From positions 51,502 to 115,501 of the forward strand of contig MESA01000011.1 in the NCBI GenBank assembly GCA_001770775.1: DNA of 64,000 nt, in the 5' to 3' direction. The DNA comes from Burkholderiales bacterium RIFCSPHIGHO2_12_FULL_63_20. GTDB lineage: Bacteria > Pseudomonadota > Gammaproteobacteria > Burkholderiales > Burkholderiaceae_C. Below are positions 12,215 through 21,221 of this stretch, piece by piece. The notes beneath the pieces are model-generated. The model worked only from the letters and a program-made list of their open reading frames with translations. It searched no databases and was not told the DNA's origin. Each line of letters begins with the position of its first letter. Position 1 is the first letter of the stretch. The position numbers and the translations under genes are program-made.

Positions 12215-13027
12215 GTGTTTCGTCTGGTCTCTCTCAACCTCAACGGCATCCGCTCGGCGGCAACCAAAGGGCTCGTGCCCTGGGCTGAAAGTGTGTCAGC
12301 CGATTGTATGGGCGTGCAGGAGTTGAAGGTGCATGTCAACGACATGCCGGCCCCGCTGAAGGCCTTTGCCGGTATGAATGGACATTTTCATCACGCCGAG
12401 AAGAAGGGCTATTCCGGGGTCGGGCTGTACACCAAGCATGAACCCTCGGATGTGATCATTGGCCTGGGGGAAGCAGATGCGGGTGGCGAGTTTGACGCAG
12501 AGGGGCGTTATGTGGAACTGCGTTTCGACAAGCCAGGGCGCAAGCTGTCGCTGATCAGTTGCTACTTTCCCAGTGGCTCCAGCAGCGAGGAGCGCCAGCA
12601 GGCCAAGTTCCGCTTTCTGGACATGATCGAGCCGCATCTGGCCGCCTTGCGTGGGGAGCGCGAGTTCATCTTGCTGGGTGACGTCAACATCGCCCACAAG
12701 GAAATCGACCTGAAAAACTGGAAGGGCAACCTGAAGAACAGCGGTTTCTTGCCGGAGGAGCGGGCCTGGATGACGCGGCTGCTGGACCCGGCCGGCAGCA
12801 CCCGTCTGGTGGACGTGTACCGACACCTGCACCCCGACACCACCGAGGAATGCTACACATGGTGGAGCAACCGGGGACAGGCCCGCGCCAAGAACGTGGG
12901 CTGGCGGATTGACTATCACCTGGCAACGCCTGGGTTGGCCGAGACGGCCCGGCAGGCGGCGGTGTTCAAGGACCAGTGGTTCAGCGACCATGCGCCGTTG
13001 ACCATTGATTACGACTTCAGTTTGTAA
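12215..13027 (+). CDS. xth: Exodeoxyribonuclease III (AP endonuclease)
   Basis: 270-aa EEP-superfamily nuclease for repair of abasic sites. Visible motifs are SLNLNGIRSA (metal ligand Asn), QELKV (Glu), GDVNIAHKEIDLKN, the WRIDYHL region and the terminal SDHAPL catalytic His. The frame is open far upstream, antisense to pyrE, but homology begins at VFRLVSLNLNG; I therefore use the GTG at 12215, which matches the MFRLVSLNLNG start of relatives. No strong ribosome-binding site is seen, so the start is less certain than the identity. Confidence 0.88.
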   Translation: MFRLVSLNLNGIRSAATKGLVPWAESVSADCMGVQELKVHVNDMPAPLKAFAGMNGHFHHAEKKGYSGVGLYTKHEPSDVIIGLGEADAGGEFDAEGRYVELRFDKPGRKLSLISCYFPSGSSSEERQQAKFRFLDMIEPHLAALRGEREFILLGDVNIAHKEIDLKNWKGNLKNSGFLPEERAWMTRLLDPAGSTRLVDVYRHLHPDTTEECYTWWSNRGQARAKNVGWRIDYHLATPGLAETARQAAVFKDQWFSDHAPLTIDYDFSL

Positions 13028-13326
13028 GCCGGTGGGGCGGGCATGTTGGCGGGGGCGCAGGGCGCATGCGGTGCGACCCTTTTAAAACCAACAATAATAT
13101 TAATTGACCGCCACATTCTGATGGTGATATAAAGCCTTCTTGCGCAGTGACAGCAACGGCAACGCCTTCTTCAAGGTGTCAAACCGCCCGATGCTGACCG
13201 CATTCAGCGACCTTTGGTCGCCCTTTTGGTCTGCCGAGCTGCAGCCAACCGAGCCACTCGATGCTCACGCAGGTCGATTCAAGCCTGCGGTCCTGATTGA
13301 TCAAGATTTCAAATACCACCATCTCC
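13028..13326. other. Intergenic region with AT-rich segment, no gene recognised
   Basis: About 300 bases without a supported open frame. An unusually AT-rich patch near 13080-13135 contrasts with the GC-rich surroundings and contains several TAATAT/TATAAA-like hexamers. It probably carries the promoter and a leader for the small gene at 13327 and perhaps for the RRM gene. No terminator-like hairpin or known riboswitch was recognised. Confidence 0.4.
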
Positions 13327-13536
13327 ATGGGCAAGTACGTCGTTTCGCCCGCGACACACCCGACCGATTGCGGCCGCTTCCGCGCCTCCTTCTCGGTCCA
13401 ACGCTCACACGGCAACGGCAGCTACGCCCGCGTGTTCCGTTTTGACAAAACCTTTGCCTCACGCGACGCCGCCCGGCTCTTTGCCGTCACCCAGGGCTGG
13501 CTGGAAACGTGCATGCCGCAACCTTCCACGTGCTGA
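13327..13536 (+). CDS. Small conserved hypothetical protein
   Basis: 69-aa soluble, basic protein with no assigned function. The sequence VQRSHGNGSYARVFRFD, followed by FASRDAARLFAVTQG, resembles small proteins I associate with Burkholderiales, but I cannot name a family. I start at the ATG at 13327 (MGKYVV); the frame extends upstream only to a TTG at 13297. No clear ribosome-binding site. It sits 103 bases before an RRM-protein gene and could share its transcript. Confidence 0.5.
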   Translation: MGKYVVSPATHPTDCGRFRASFSVQRSHGNGSYARVFRFDKTFASRDAARLFAVTQGWLETCMPQPSTC

Positions 13537-13639
13537 TGGTCTGCGCACAGCAGATCCCATCCCCACCTCCCCGTCGCTGCGGACTCCACTTCGCACACCC
13601 GCACCCTGGCGGTGCACCCTCATTCAGAAAGGCTCTTCC

Positions 13640-13990
13640 ATGAGCAGCAAAATCTACGTGGGCAACCTGCCCTACTCCGTGACCGACGCAAGCCTGAAAA
13701 GCAACTTTGCCGAATTTGGCAGCGTCTCCTCTGCCAAGGTCATGATGGACCGTGAAACCGGCAACTCCAAGGGCTTCGGCTTCGTGGAAATGGCTTCGCT
13801 CGAAATGGCCCAGGCCGCCATCACCGCGCTGCACGGCATGTCCGTCGATGGCCGCTCGATTGTCGTGAGCCTGGCTCGTCCCCGCGAAGAAAATGGCGGC
13901 TCGGGTGGCTACAGCGCGGCTGGTTACAGTTCAGCCAAACGTTCGGACATCGGCTATGGCACGGGTGGCTACGGTGGTGGTCGCTACTGA
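13640..13990 (+). CDS. RRM-type RNA-binding protein
   Basis: 116-aa protein with one RNA recognition motif (residues 4-80): RNP2 is IYVGNL and RNP1 is KGFGFVEM, both intact. A short Gly/Tyr/Ser-rich tail follows, ending in GYGTGGYGGGRY. This architecture is that of bacterial glycine-rich RNA-binding proteins, often cold-responsive; binding single-stranded RNA is expected, the physiological target unknown. The ATG at 13640 has AAAGG 7 bases upstream. An intrinsic terminator follows 20 bases after the stop. Confidence 0.9.
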   Translation: MSSKIYVGNLPYSVTDASLKSNFAEFGSVSSAKVMMDRETGNSKGFGFVEMASLEMAQAAITALHGMSVDGRSIVVSLARPREENGGSGGYSAAGYSSAKRSDIGYGTGGYGGGRY

Positions 13991-14009
13991 ACCCCGTCGC
14001 GTTCTGTGA

Positions 14010-14039
14010 AAAACCGGCTCAGCAGAGCCGGTTTTTTTT
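14010..14039 (+). terminator. Intrinsic terminator after RRM gene
   Basis: Stem AAAACCGGCTC / GAGCCGGTTTT with an AGCA loop followed by an unbroken run of T. This is a strong Rho-independent terminator for the RRM gene, 19 bases past its stop. Because the arms carry A-runs and T-runs on both sides, it could also stop transcription arriving from the convergent PAS-GGDEF gene. Confidence 0.92.
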
Positions 14040-14064
14040 CGTCCTGACCAGGTCGGCTGCTCGT

Positions 14065-15012
14065 TCAACCCGCCACCGGCCCGGCCTCAATGCGGTTCTT
14101 GCCGGTCTTCTTGGCGACATACAGCCGCTGATCGACGACCTCCAGGAAGTGGGAGGGCTTGATGTGGTCGTCGGGAATGATGGTGCCGACGCCGATGCTG
14201 ACCGTGATCCGTTGGTCATGCGGTGATTGCGCGTGGACGATCGCCTGTTTCTGAATCAGGCGCCGGCAGCGTTCGGCCACTTTCAGTGCCACCGAGGCAT
14301 CGGCTTCGGGCAGCAGGACGATGAACTCTTCTCCGCCAAAGCGCGCGGCCAGGTCGCGTGGGCCGTCGAGTGCCAGGCTCAGCGTCTGCGCGATGTCCAC
14401 CAGACACCGGTCGCCCTGGACATGGCCGTACAGATCGTTGTACTGCTTGAAGCAGTCGACGTCGAACAGCAAGATGGACAAGGGCTGGCGTTGGCGGACG
14501 GCGCTGTCCCACTCCAGTTCGAGGCTGGCATCAAAGCGGCGCCGGTTGGCGATGTTGGTCAAACCGTCCTTGAACGACAGGGCTTCCAGCTCCTTTTGCA
14601 GGGCAAGCAGCTTCTCTTCGGTCTTCTTGCGTTCGCTGATGTCGAACATGAAGCCGATCAGCGCGTCAACCTCGCCTTGCTCATTGCGCACCACATGCAC
14701 CACATCGCGGATCCACACGTAGCCGTTGTCCTTGGTCAGGGCCCGGTAGTCGGCTTCGTGATCGACCCCGGCCTGGGATTGCGCAACGCAAAAGTTCACC
14801 ACGTACTCGCGGTCGTCCGGGTGCATGCGCATGGCCCAGTCTTCGACGCTCATCCAGCTTTCCGGGGCCCAGCCCAGCAGTGCTTCAATTTGGGGCCCGA
14901 TGTAGGCAAACTTCTTGGTGGCCCAATCGATTTTCCACGGAATGGCCTGGGTCGACTCCAGGAGGGTTCGGTACACCGCGTTGTCGTTGCTGAGGTCACT
15001 CACGTCGGACAT
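14065..15012 (-). CDS. PAS-GGDEF diguanylate cyclase
   Basis: 315-aa soluble signalling protein. A PAS_3-type sensor domain covers about residues 12-127 (ending FMFDISERKK), followed by a short coiled linker and a GGDEF domain with the intact active-site motif GGEEF at 226-230. It should make c-di-GMP from GTP. The usual inhibitory RxxD motif five residues before the active site is GPRD here, so product inhibition at this site is probably lost. No membrane segment is seen. It heads a series of c-di-GMP genes on this strand. Confidence 0.9.
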   Translation of the reverse strand: MSDVSDLSNDNAVYRTLLESTQAIPWKIDWATKKFAYIGPQIEALLGWAPESWMSVEDWAMRMHPDDREYVVNFCVAQSQAGVDHEADYRALTKDNGYVWIRDVVHVVRNEQGEVDALIGFMFDISERKKTEEKLLALQKELEALSFKDGLTNIANRRRFDASLELEWDSAVRQRQPLSILLFDVDCFKQYNDLYGHVQGDRCLVDIAQTLSLALDGPRDLAARFGGEEFIVLLPEADASVALKVAERCRRLIQKQAIVHAQSPHDQRITVSIGVGTIIPDDHIKPSHFLEVVDQRLYVAKKTGKNRIEAGPVAG

Positions 15013-15111
15013 GGTCGATTTCTCGCTGCTCTAGGTAGAGACGCTCATCATGACCGCTCCGCGTCGTGTCTGCATGCACACTGCATCACACAAGGCCCGA
15101 AAAGTGGTGAC

Positions 15112-16242
15112 TCAGACGCTGCCGATCAACTCAGCGAGCCGTTCGTCGGAAATCCACACCGGCATCGCCTGGGGCGACAGCAGGGCCACCACGGCATGGT
15201 CGTCGCGGGCGCTGTCACGCAGCACCGATGTCGGCGTCGGCTCGCTGGCGGCGTTCGTCAGCGTGGCCACCAAGGGACGGTGCGCCTTCTCGCCGTTGCG
15301 GACCACCACACCCAACTCACCCGAGGCCAGGCGAACCATGCTGCCCGGCGGATAGACGCCAAAAGCCTTGATGAGCGCCAAGGTCAGGGGACTGGAGGCG
15401 GACATCTGATGGAGACGGCGTCCGGCCTGGTGTGGACTCATTGCTGGTCGGTTCGCGCGGCGGCTCAGCTGCGCCGTGTACACATCGGCAAAACGCAGCA
15501 ACTCTGCCAACTCACCCACGTCCGTCATGCGACAAGGGTAGCCGGAACCATCGGGCACCTCGTGGTGGGTGCGCACGGCTTCCAGCCAGGCCATGTCGGC
15601 GATGCCGACCGCGCTCAACATTTCAGCGCCACGAATCGGGTGCGCATGAATCACCTCGCGCTGCTTGGCGGTCAGGGGTGAGACCTGATCGGACAGGCGC
15701 GCCTGCAGGTCGAGGATGGCCAGGTTCATCGTCAAGGCCGCCTGGAAGGCCTGACGTTGTTCGTGAGGCTGCCAGCCGAGCTGACGCGCGGCAGCGTGAC
15801 ACGCCGTGGCGGCATGGATCGAGTGGTTCACCCCGTAATGCCCGGAACCGGTCACGGGCTGGCGCACCACCTGTGAGAGCGCCAGCTCCGGCGACAGGTC
15901 GATGAGCACCAGCAACTGGTCGGTGACGCTGGCGAGCGCACCGACCATCTGCGATGGGGGCCCGCACAGGGCCTGCTTGACCTCCCCCGTCACGCGGCTC
16001 CACTCGGCAGGCAGGCGGGGCAATCTCAGGGCCGGCGACTCGCGCTGCGCCAGCTGCAGGGTGTCTGCCACTTCGTCAAACTCGACCATGGCGCCCAACT
16101 GGAGCAAGGCTTGCAACTGCGCCTCATTGGCGATGACCTCACCCCGTGTCAGCAGCAGGCGCTGGGCGTCGCGCACGCTGAAGGGCAGGGGTTCACCGAG
16201 CGTGATCTGGTTCTGGACAGAAGCGAGGGAGCAGACGGGCAT
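15112..16242 (-). CDS. Degenerate HD-GYP domain protein
   Basis: 376-aa protein with an N-terminal segment of unknown fold and an HD-GYP-like domain at about 130-270. The later motifs are kept: IHAHPIRGAEML, HHEVPDGSGYP (HHE 226-228, GYP 234-236) and a RFADVY segment. The defining HD pair is replaced by Met-Asn (172-173, in ALTMNLAI where ALLHDIGK is expected) and the following Lys is also lost. Metal binding and c-di-GMP phosphodiesterase activity are therefore doubtful. It sits between two GGDEF genes. Confidence 0.85.
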   Translation of the reverse strand: MPVCSLASVQNQITLGEPLPFSVRDAQRLLLTRGEVIANEAQLQALLQLGAMVEFDEVADTLQLAQRESPALRLPRLPAEWSRVTGEVKQALCGPPSQMVGALASVTDQLLVLIDLSPELALSQVVRQPVTGSGHYGVNHSIHAATACHAAARQLGWQPHEQRQAFQAALTMNLAILDLQARLSDQVSPLTAKQREVIHAHPIRGAEMLSAVGIADMAWLEAVRTHHEVPDGSGYPCRMTDVGELAELLRFADVYTAQLSRRANRPAMSPHQAGRRLHQMSASSPLTLALIKAFGVYPPGSMVRLASGELGVVVRNGEKAHRPLVATLTNAASEPTPTSVLRDSARDDHAVVALLSPQAMPVWISDERLAELIGSV

Positions 16243-16286
16243 GAGAAGCAGACAAGGAAAACGTCCGGAACACGGCGGTGGTCAGG

Positions 16287-17969
16287 TCAGGCCACGCTGT
16301 GCAGGTGCGAGGTCAGGGTCGCCGCCTCGACGCGGTTGCGGCCCAGACGCTTGGCGTGCAGCAGGGCCCGGTCGGCCGCTTCGGTGAGGTCGGCGGCCGC
16401 GTCGAACATGGGGAACGACGCCACGCCGGCGCTGAAGGTGGCGTGCAGAGCGCCGCCTGGATGCGCATGGGGCAAGGCCCCAAAGTCGCTGCGGATGCGG
16501 TCGATGACGGCCACAGCCTGATCCAGATTCACCCCCGGCAGCGCGATGAGGAATTCTTCGCCACCGTAGCGCCCGATGAGGTCGCTGGAGCGCAGGCGTC
16601 CCTTGAGCAGCCAAGCCAGGGCTCGGATCACCTGGTCTCCCACCGGGTGGCCGTAGGTGTCGTTGATGGCCTTGAAGTGATCGATGTCGATCATGGCGAC
16701 GGTCAAAGCGCCCTGCCCTGTCGGCTGGCTCTGTTCGTCGTGTCGGTTGGGTGCGCCCAGTTGCTGCACGAGGCTGGCCAGGCGGGACTTGGCGGCCGTG
16801 TGGTTGAGCAGGCCCGTCAGGCCATCGAGCCGGGTCGAGCGCTGGGTCTCGCGGAAACGTTCGATCTTGGTCTTGACCACGGCGGCGAGCAGCACCGGGT
16901 TGAACGGCTTGGTGAGGAACTGATCTCCGCCCAGACGCAGGGCTTCGACCTGCATGCCGACATCGGTGGCGCCAGACAGGTAGACGATGGGCAGGGTGCT
17001 GTAGGCCGACATCTGGCGCAGCACGCGGGTGGCCTCGACGCCGTTGAAGCGCGGCATGAACATGTCCATCAGCACGAGGTCGGGCCGGTACGATTCGAGC
17101 ACGTCGAACAGGGTGCCGGGGTCGCGGATGGCGTGGCTGTCGATGCCGTGTTCGGCCAGGGTGCGTTGAATCAGGGCCACGGCCACGCGCGAGTCTTCCA
17201 CCACGAGGACACGGTATTTTTCCTGCTCGATGTTCTGCACCAGGTCCAGGATACGGTCGAGCACGCGAGCGGATTGCTCTTCGGCCGGGATGGCGACATC
17301 GATGCCGGCGCGCATCAGCTCGACGATGGGCTCGATGGCCGACGCCACGCCCAGGTAGAACAGCTGGCTGGCCGGGCAGGTGCCACGGATGGCGGTGATG
17401 CACGCCAGGTCATCGGTCTGCATGCCGCCTGAGGCCGGGATGAACAGCACGGCCAGCGGCCGATCGCCGACGGGTGGCTCGGCCCCCCAGGGCAGCTCGA
17501 CCGTCTGGAAGCCGAAGTAGCGCAGCTGGTGTCCCAGGGCCTCGACCAGGTCGGCTTGCCCGGGCGCACTGATGAGCCAGACGGCACGCGGCTTGATCCA
17601 GTCGGCCTCAGGCGCCGCCGCACTGCCCACGGGGGCATCAATGCGGCGCTCGCGGTCGGGCACATGCGGCTTGGCGCTGGCCACGGCGCCCATCAGGGTG
17701 TCGAGCTGACGCTGCAGGGCCGAGATGTCCTGCTCGCTCAGAGGGTGGGTGTCTTCCTGCCCGAGTCGCGCCAGCGCTGCGTTTTCGAGGCCCTCGCACA
17801 CACGCACCAGGCCCGGCAGGCGCATGCGGTTGAGGTGCTCGGCCAGGCTGTTGACCGCCACCGCAAACTCGATGAACTGCTCGAAACGCCCTTCGGCAAC
17901 GTAGAACTCCCAGCGTGTCCGCAGCACGTAGAGGCGGTCATCGATGGAGCTCGGTGGGGAATCGGTCAT
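16287..17969 (-). CDS. Response regulator GGDEF protein (diguanylate cyclase)
   Basis: 560-aa PleD-like protein. A helical N-terminus (1-95) is followed by a receiver-like domain without acidic residues (about 128-245), a canonical receiver (252-370) with phospho-acceptor D302 in LMDMFMP and a TKPF lysine, and a GGDEF domain with GGEEF at 469-473. The RxxD inhibitory site RSSD is in the correct place five residues upstream, so feedback inhibition by c-di-GMP is expected. The cognate kinase is not obvious; the hybrid kinase at 56.7 kb is distant. Confidence 0.9.
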   Translation of the reverse strand: MTDSPPSSIDDRLYVLRTRWEFYVAEGRFEQFIEFAVAVNSLAEHLNRMRLPGLVRVCEGLENAALARLGQEDTHPLSEQDISALQRQLDTLMGAVASAKPHVPDRERRIDAPVGSAAAPEADWIKPRAVWLISAPGQADLVEALGHQLRYFGFQTVELPWGAEPPVGDRPLAVLFIPASGGMQTDDLACITAIRGTCPASQLFYLGVASAIEPIVELMRAGIDVAIPAEEQSARVLDRILDLVQNIEQEKYRVLVVEDSRVAVALIQRTLAEHGIDSHAIRDPGTLFDVLESYRPDLVLMDMFMPRFNGVEATRVLRQMSAYSTLPIVYLSGATDVGMQVEALRLGGDQFLTKPFNPVLLAAVVKTKIERFRETQRSTRLDGLTGLLNHTAAKSRLASLVQQLGAPNRHDEQSQPTGQGALTVAMIDIDHFKAINDTYGHPVGDQVIRALAWLLKGRLRSSDLIGRYGGEEFLIALPGVNLDQAVAVIDRIRSDFGALPHAHPGGALHATFSAGVASFPMFDAAADLTEAADRALLHAKRLGRNRVEAATLTSHLHSVA

Positions 17970-18036
17970 GACGTGGCGGAAACAGCAAAGGGTCGTGGTC
18001 AGTGTCAGGCAAGGCTCGGGGTGAGCAACTTGGGAA

Positions 18037-18954
18037 TCAAGTTGGGGGCACCTCGATCACCAGTTCACGGTGAACCAGCACAGCAGAGTTGCGCGGCACC
18101 ACCAAGCGACCGCGTGCGAGCAAGTGGGTTTTGGTGAAGGCTGCACCGAAGAGCAGGATCAGCGAAGAATAGTAAACCCACAGAAGGATCAGCACCACCG
18201 ATCCGGCGGCACCGTAGGTGGAAGCCGTGGCCGTTTGCGCCAGATACAGGGCGATGGCGTCGCGACCGATGGCAAAGAGAACGGCGGTGACCACCGCGCC
18301 CACCACCACATCGCGCGACTTCAACACCACGTCAGGCAGCACCTTGAAGATGGTGCCGAACAGCAGGGCCGCCACCAGCAGGGACACCAGCATCTCGGCG
18401 CTGGTCAACAAGGCCGCCACGGCCGGCACGAACTGATCGGCGAAGTGCAGCACGGCGCGCAACACGACGCCCATCAGCAAAGACACCAGCAGCACGAAGC
18501 CAATCGCCAGGACCACGGTCAAAGACAGCATGCGGCTCTTGATGAACATGAAGAGGCTGTTGCGATCGGGGCGGGCGGCCACCCCCCAGATGTCGTTGAG
18601 CGACACCTGCATCTGGCCGAACACCGTGGTGGCCCCGGCCAGCAAGGCGGCGACCCCCAGCACGGAGGGGAGCCAGCCGGCCTCGGACAGGCGAGAGCGG
18701 GCCACCGCCTGCTCAATGGCCTGCGCGGCCTCCAGCCCCATGATCCCGCGCAGCTGGCCGACGATCTGGCCCTGCGCCGCCTGCTCACCCAGCACCAGAC
18801 CGATCACGGCCACGGCAATGATGACCACGGGGGCCAGCGAAAACAGGGTGTAGAACGCCAGCGCCGCGGCGTGGCTGAAGGCATTGCTGCCCAGCCACAG
18901 GTTCACCGCATCCCGGGTGATGCCCCACCAGAACAGGACGCGCTGACGCCACAT
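18037..18954 (-). CDS. YihY/BrkB family inner-membrane protein
   Basis: 305-aa integral membrane protein of the YihY (UPF0761) family, formerly called ribonuclease BN by mistake. Six hydrophobic helices and the family motif SHAAALAFYTLFSLAPVV near residue 30 are clear. I chose the ATG at 18954 (MWRQRVLFWWG), 10 bases downstream of the neighbouring stop; the longer open frame runs inside the upstream gene and is rich in Pro/Ser, unlike the family. The molecular function is unknown. Confidence 0.88.
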   Translation of the reverse strand: MWRQRVLFWWGITRDAVNLWLGSNAFSHAAALAFYTLFSLAPVVIIAVAVIGLVLGEQAAQGQIVGQLRGIMGLEAAQAIEQAVARSRLSEAGWLPSVLGVAALLAGATTVFGQMQVSLNDIWGVAARPDRNSLFMFIKSRMLSLTVVLAIGFVLLVSLLMGVVLRAVLHFADQFVPAVAALLTSAEMLVSLLVAALLFGTIFKVLPDVVLKSRDVVVGAVVTAVLFAIGRDAIALYLAQTATASTYGAAGSVVLILLWVYYSSLILLFGAAFTKTHLLARGRLVVPRNSAVLVHRELVIEVPPT

Positions 18955-18964
18955 GGCCCGGCCC

Positions 18965-20245
<1,281 letters not shown>

Positions 20246-20411
20246 GGAGCTCTCCCATTGCCACGCCCACCTGCGGCACTGCGTGCCAGTCTAACCCGCC
20301 GAAACAGGGGGGCAGGGTCCGCTCATTCCCGCAGGCGACGAAGATGCGACAGGGTGAAAAGACGACATGAGTCAGCTCACGCTACCATCGACGCACAAGG
20401 AGTTGCCTGCC

Positions 20412-21221
20412 ATGACCGTTTCCCCGCACGCCCTGGATGTCGCTGTGGCCCTCACCCCCGTGGGCGAGCACCAGTTCACCGGACACACGCACCCCGCCTA
20501 CGGCAACATGGTGGGGCCCTTTGGTGGCACCATCGCCGCCACCTTGCTCAACGGCGTGCTGAGTCACCCCGAGCGGCTGGGCGATCCGGTCTCGCTCACC
20601 GTGCATTACGCGGCCCCCATCACCGATGGCGCCTTCGAGGTGCATGCCCGCCCGATGCGCACCAACCGGTCCACCCAGCACTGGCTGGTCGAGTTGCGCC
20701 AGAGCGGTGGGGTGGCCGCGTTCGCCACGTCGCTCACGGCACTGCGCCGCGACACCTGGAGCGCCACCGATGCGGTCTTCCCGCAGGTGACCCCGGCCGA
20801 CCAGTTGCCGCGCACCACGAGCCTGTTTCGCACGGCCTGGCCCATGGCGTACGACATGCGCTTTGCCGATGGCGAGCAACCCTTGGGCAGCGTGGAGCGC
20901 GACGACGCGCTGACGCGCGTGTGGATCCGCGATGAGCCGCCCCGCCCGCTCGACTTCTTGTCGCTGAGCGCGATCTGCGACGCCTTTTTCCCGCGCATTT
21001 TTGTGCGCCGCCCGCGCATCGTACCGGCAGGCACCGTCACGCTGACCATCTACTTTCACGCAGATGCCGCCTTGCTGTCGGCCCAAGGCAGCGCCCATGT
21101 GCTGGGTTGCGCGCGCGGGCTGCGTTACAGCCAGGGCTTCCATGATCAGACGGCCGAGGTCTGGAGCCCCCGAGGGGAGTTGCTGGCGGTGGGTCACCAG
21201 GTCGTGTACTTCAAGGAGTGA
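20412..21221 (+). CDS. Acyl-CoA thioesterase family protein (double hotdog)
   Basis: 269-aa protein of the TesB-like/4HBT_3 thioesterase family. The N-terminal half has the motif HPAYGNMVGPFGGTIAATLL, and a second hotdog half ends with RGLRYSQGFHDQTAEVWSPRGELLAVGHQVVYF. Such enzymes hydrolyse acyl-CoA; the natural substrate is unknown. I prefer the ATG at 20412 because AAGGAG lies 9 bases upstream; an upstream ATG at 20367 is possible. The 3' end overlaps that of the convergent EAL gene by 11 bases. Confidence 0.82.
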   Translation: MTVSPHALDVAVALTPVGEHQFTGHTHPAYGNMVGPFGGTIAATLLNGVLSHPERLGDPVSLTVHYAAPITDGAFEVHARPMRTNRSTQHWLVELRQSGGVAAFATSLTALRRDTWSATDAVFPQVTPADQLPRTTSLFRTAWPMAYDMRFADGEQPLGSVERDDALTRVWIRDEPPRPLDFLSLSAICDAFFPRIFVRRPRIVPAGTVTLTIYFHADAALLSAQGSAHVLGCARGLRYSQGFHDQTAEVWSPRGELLAVGHQVVYFKE

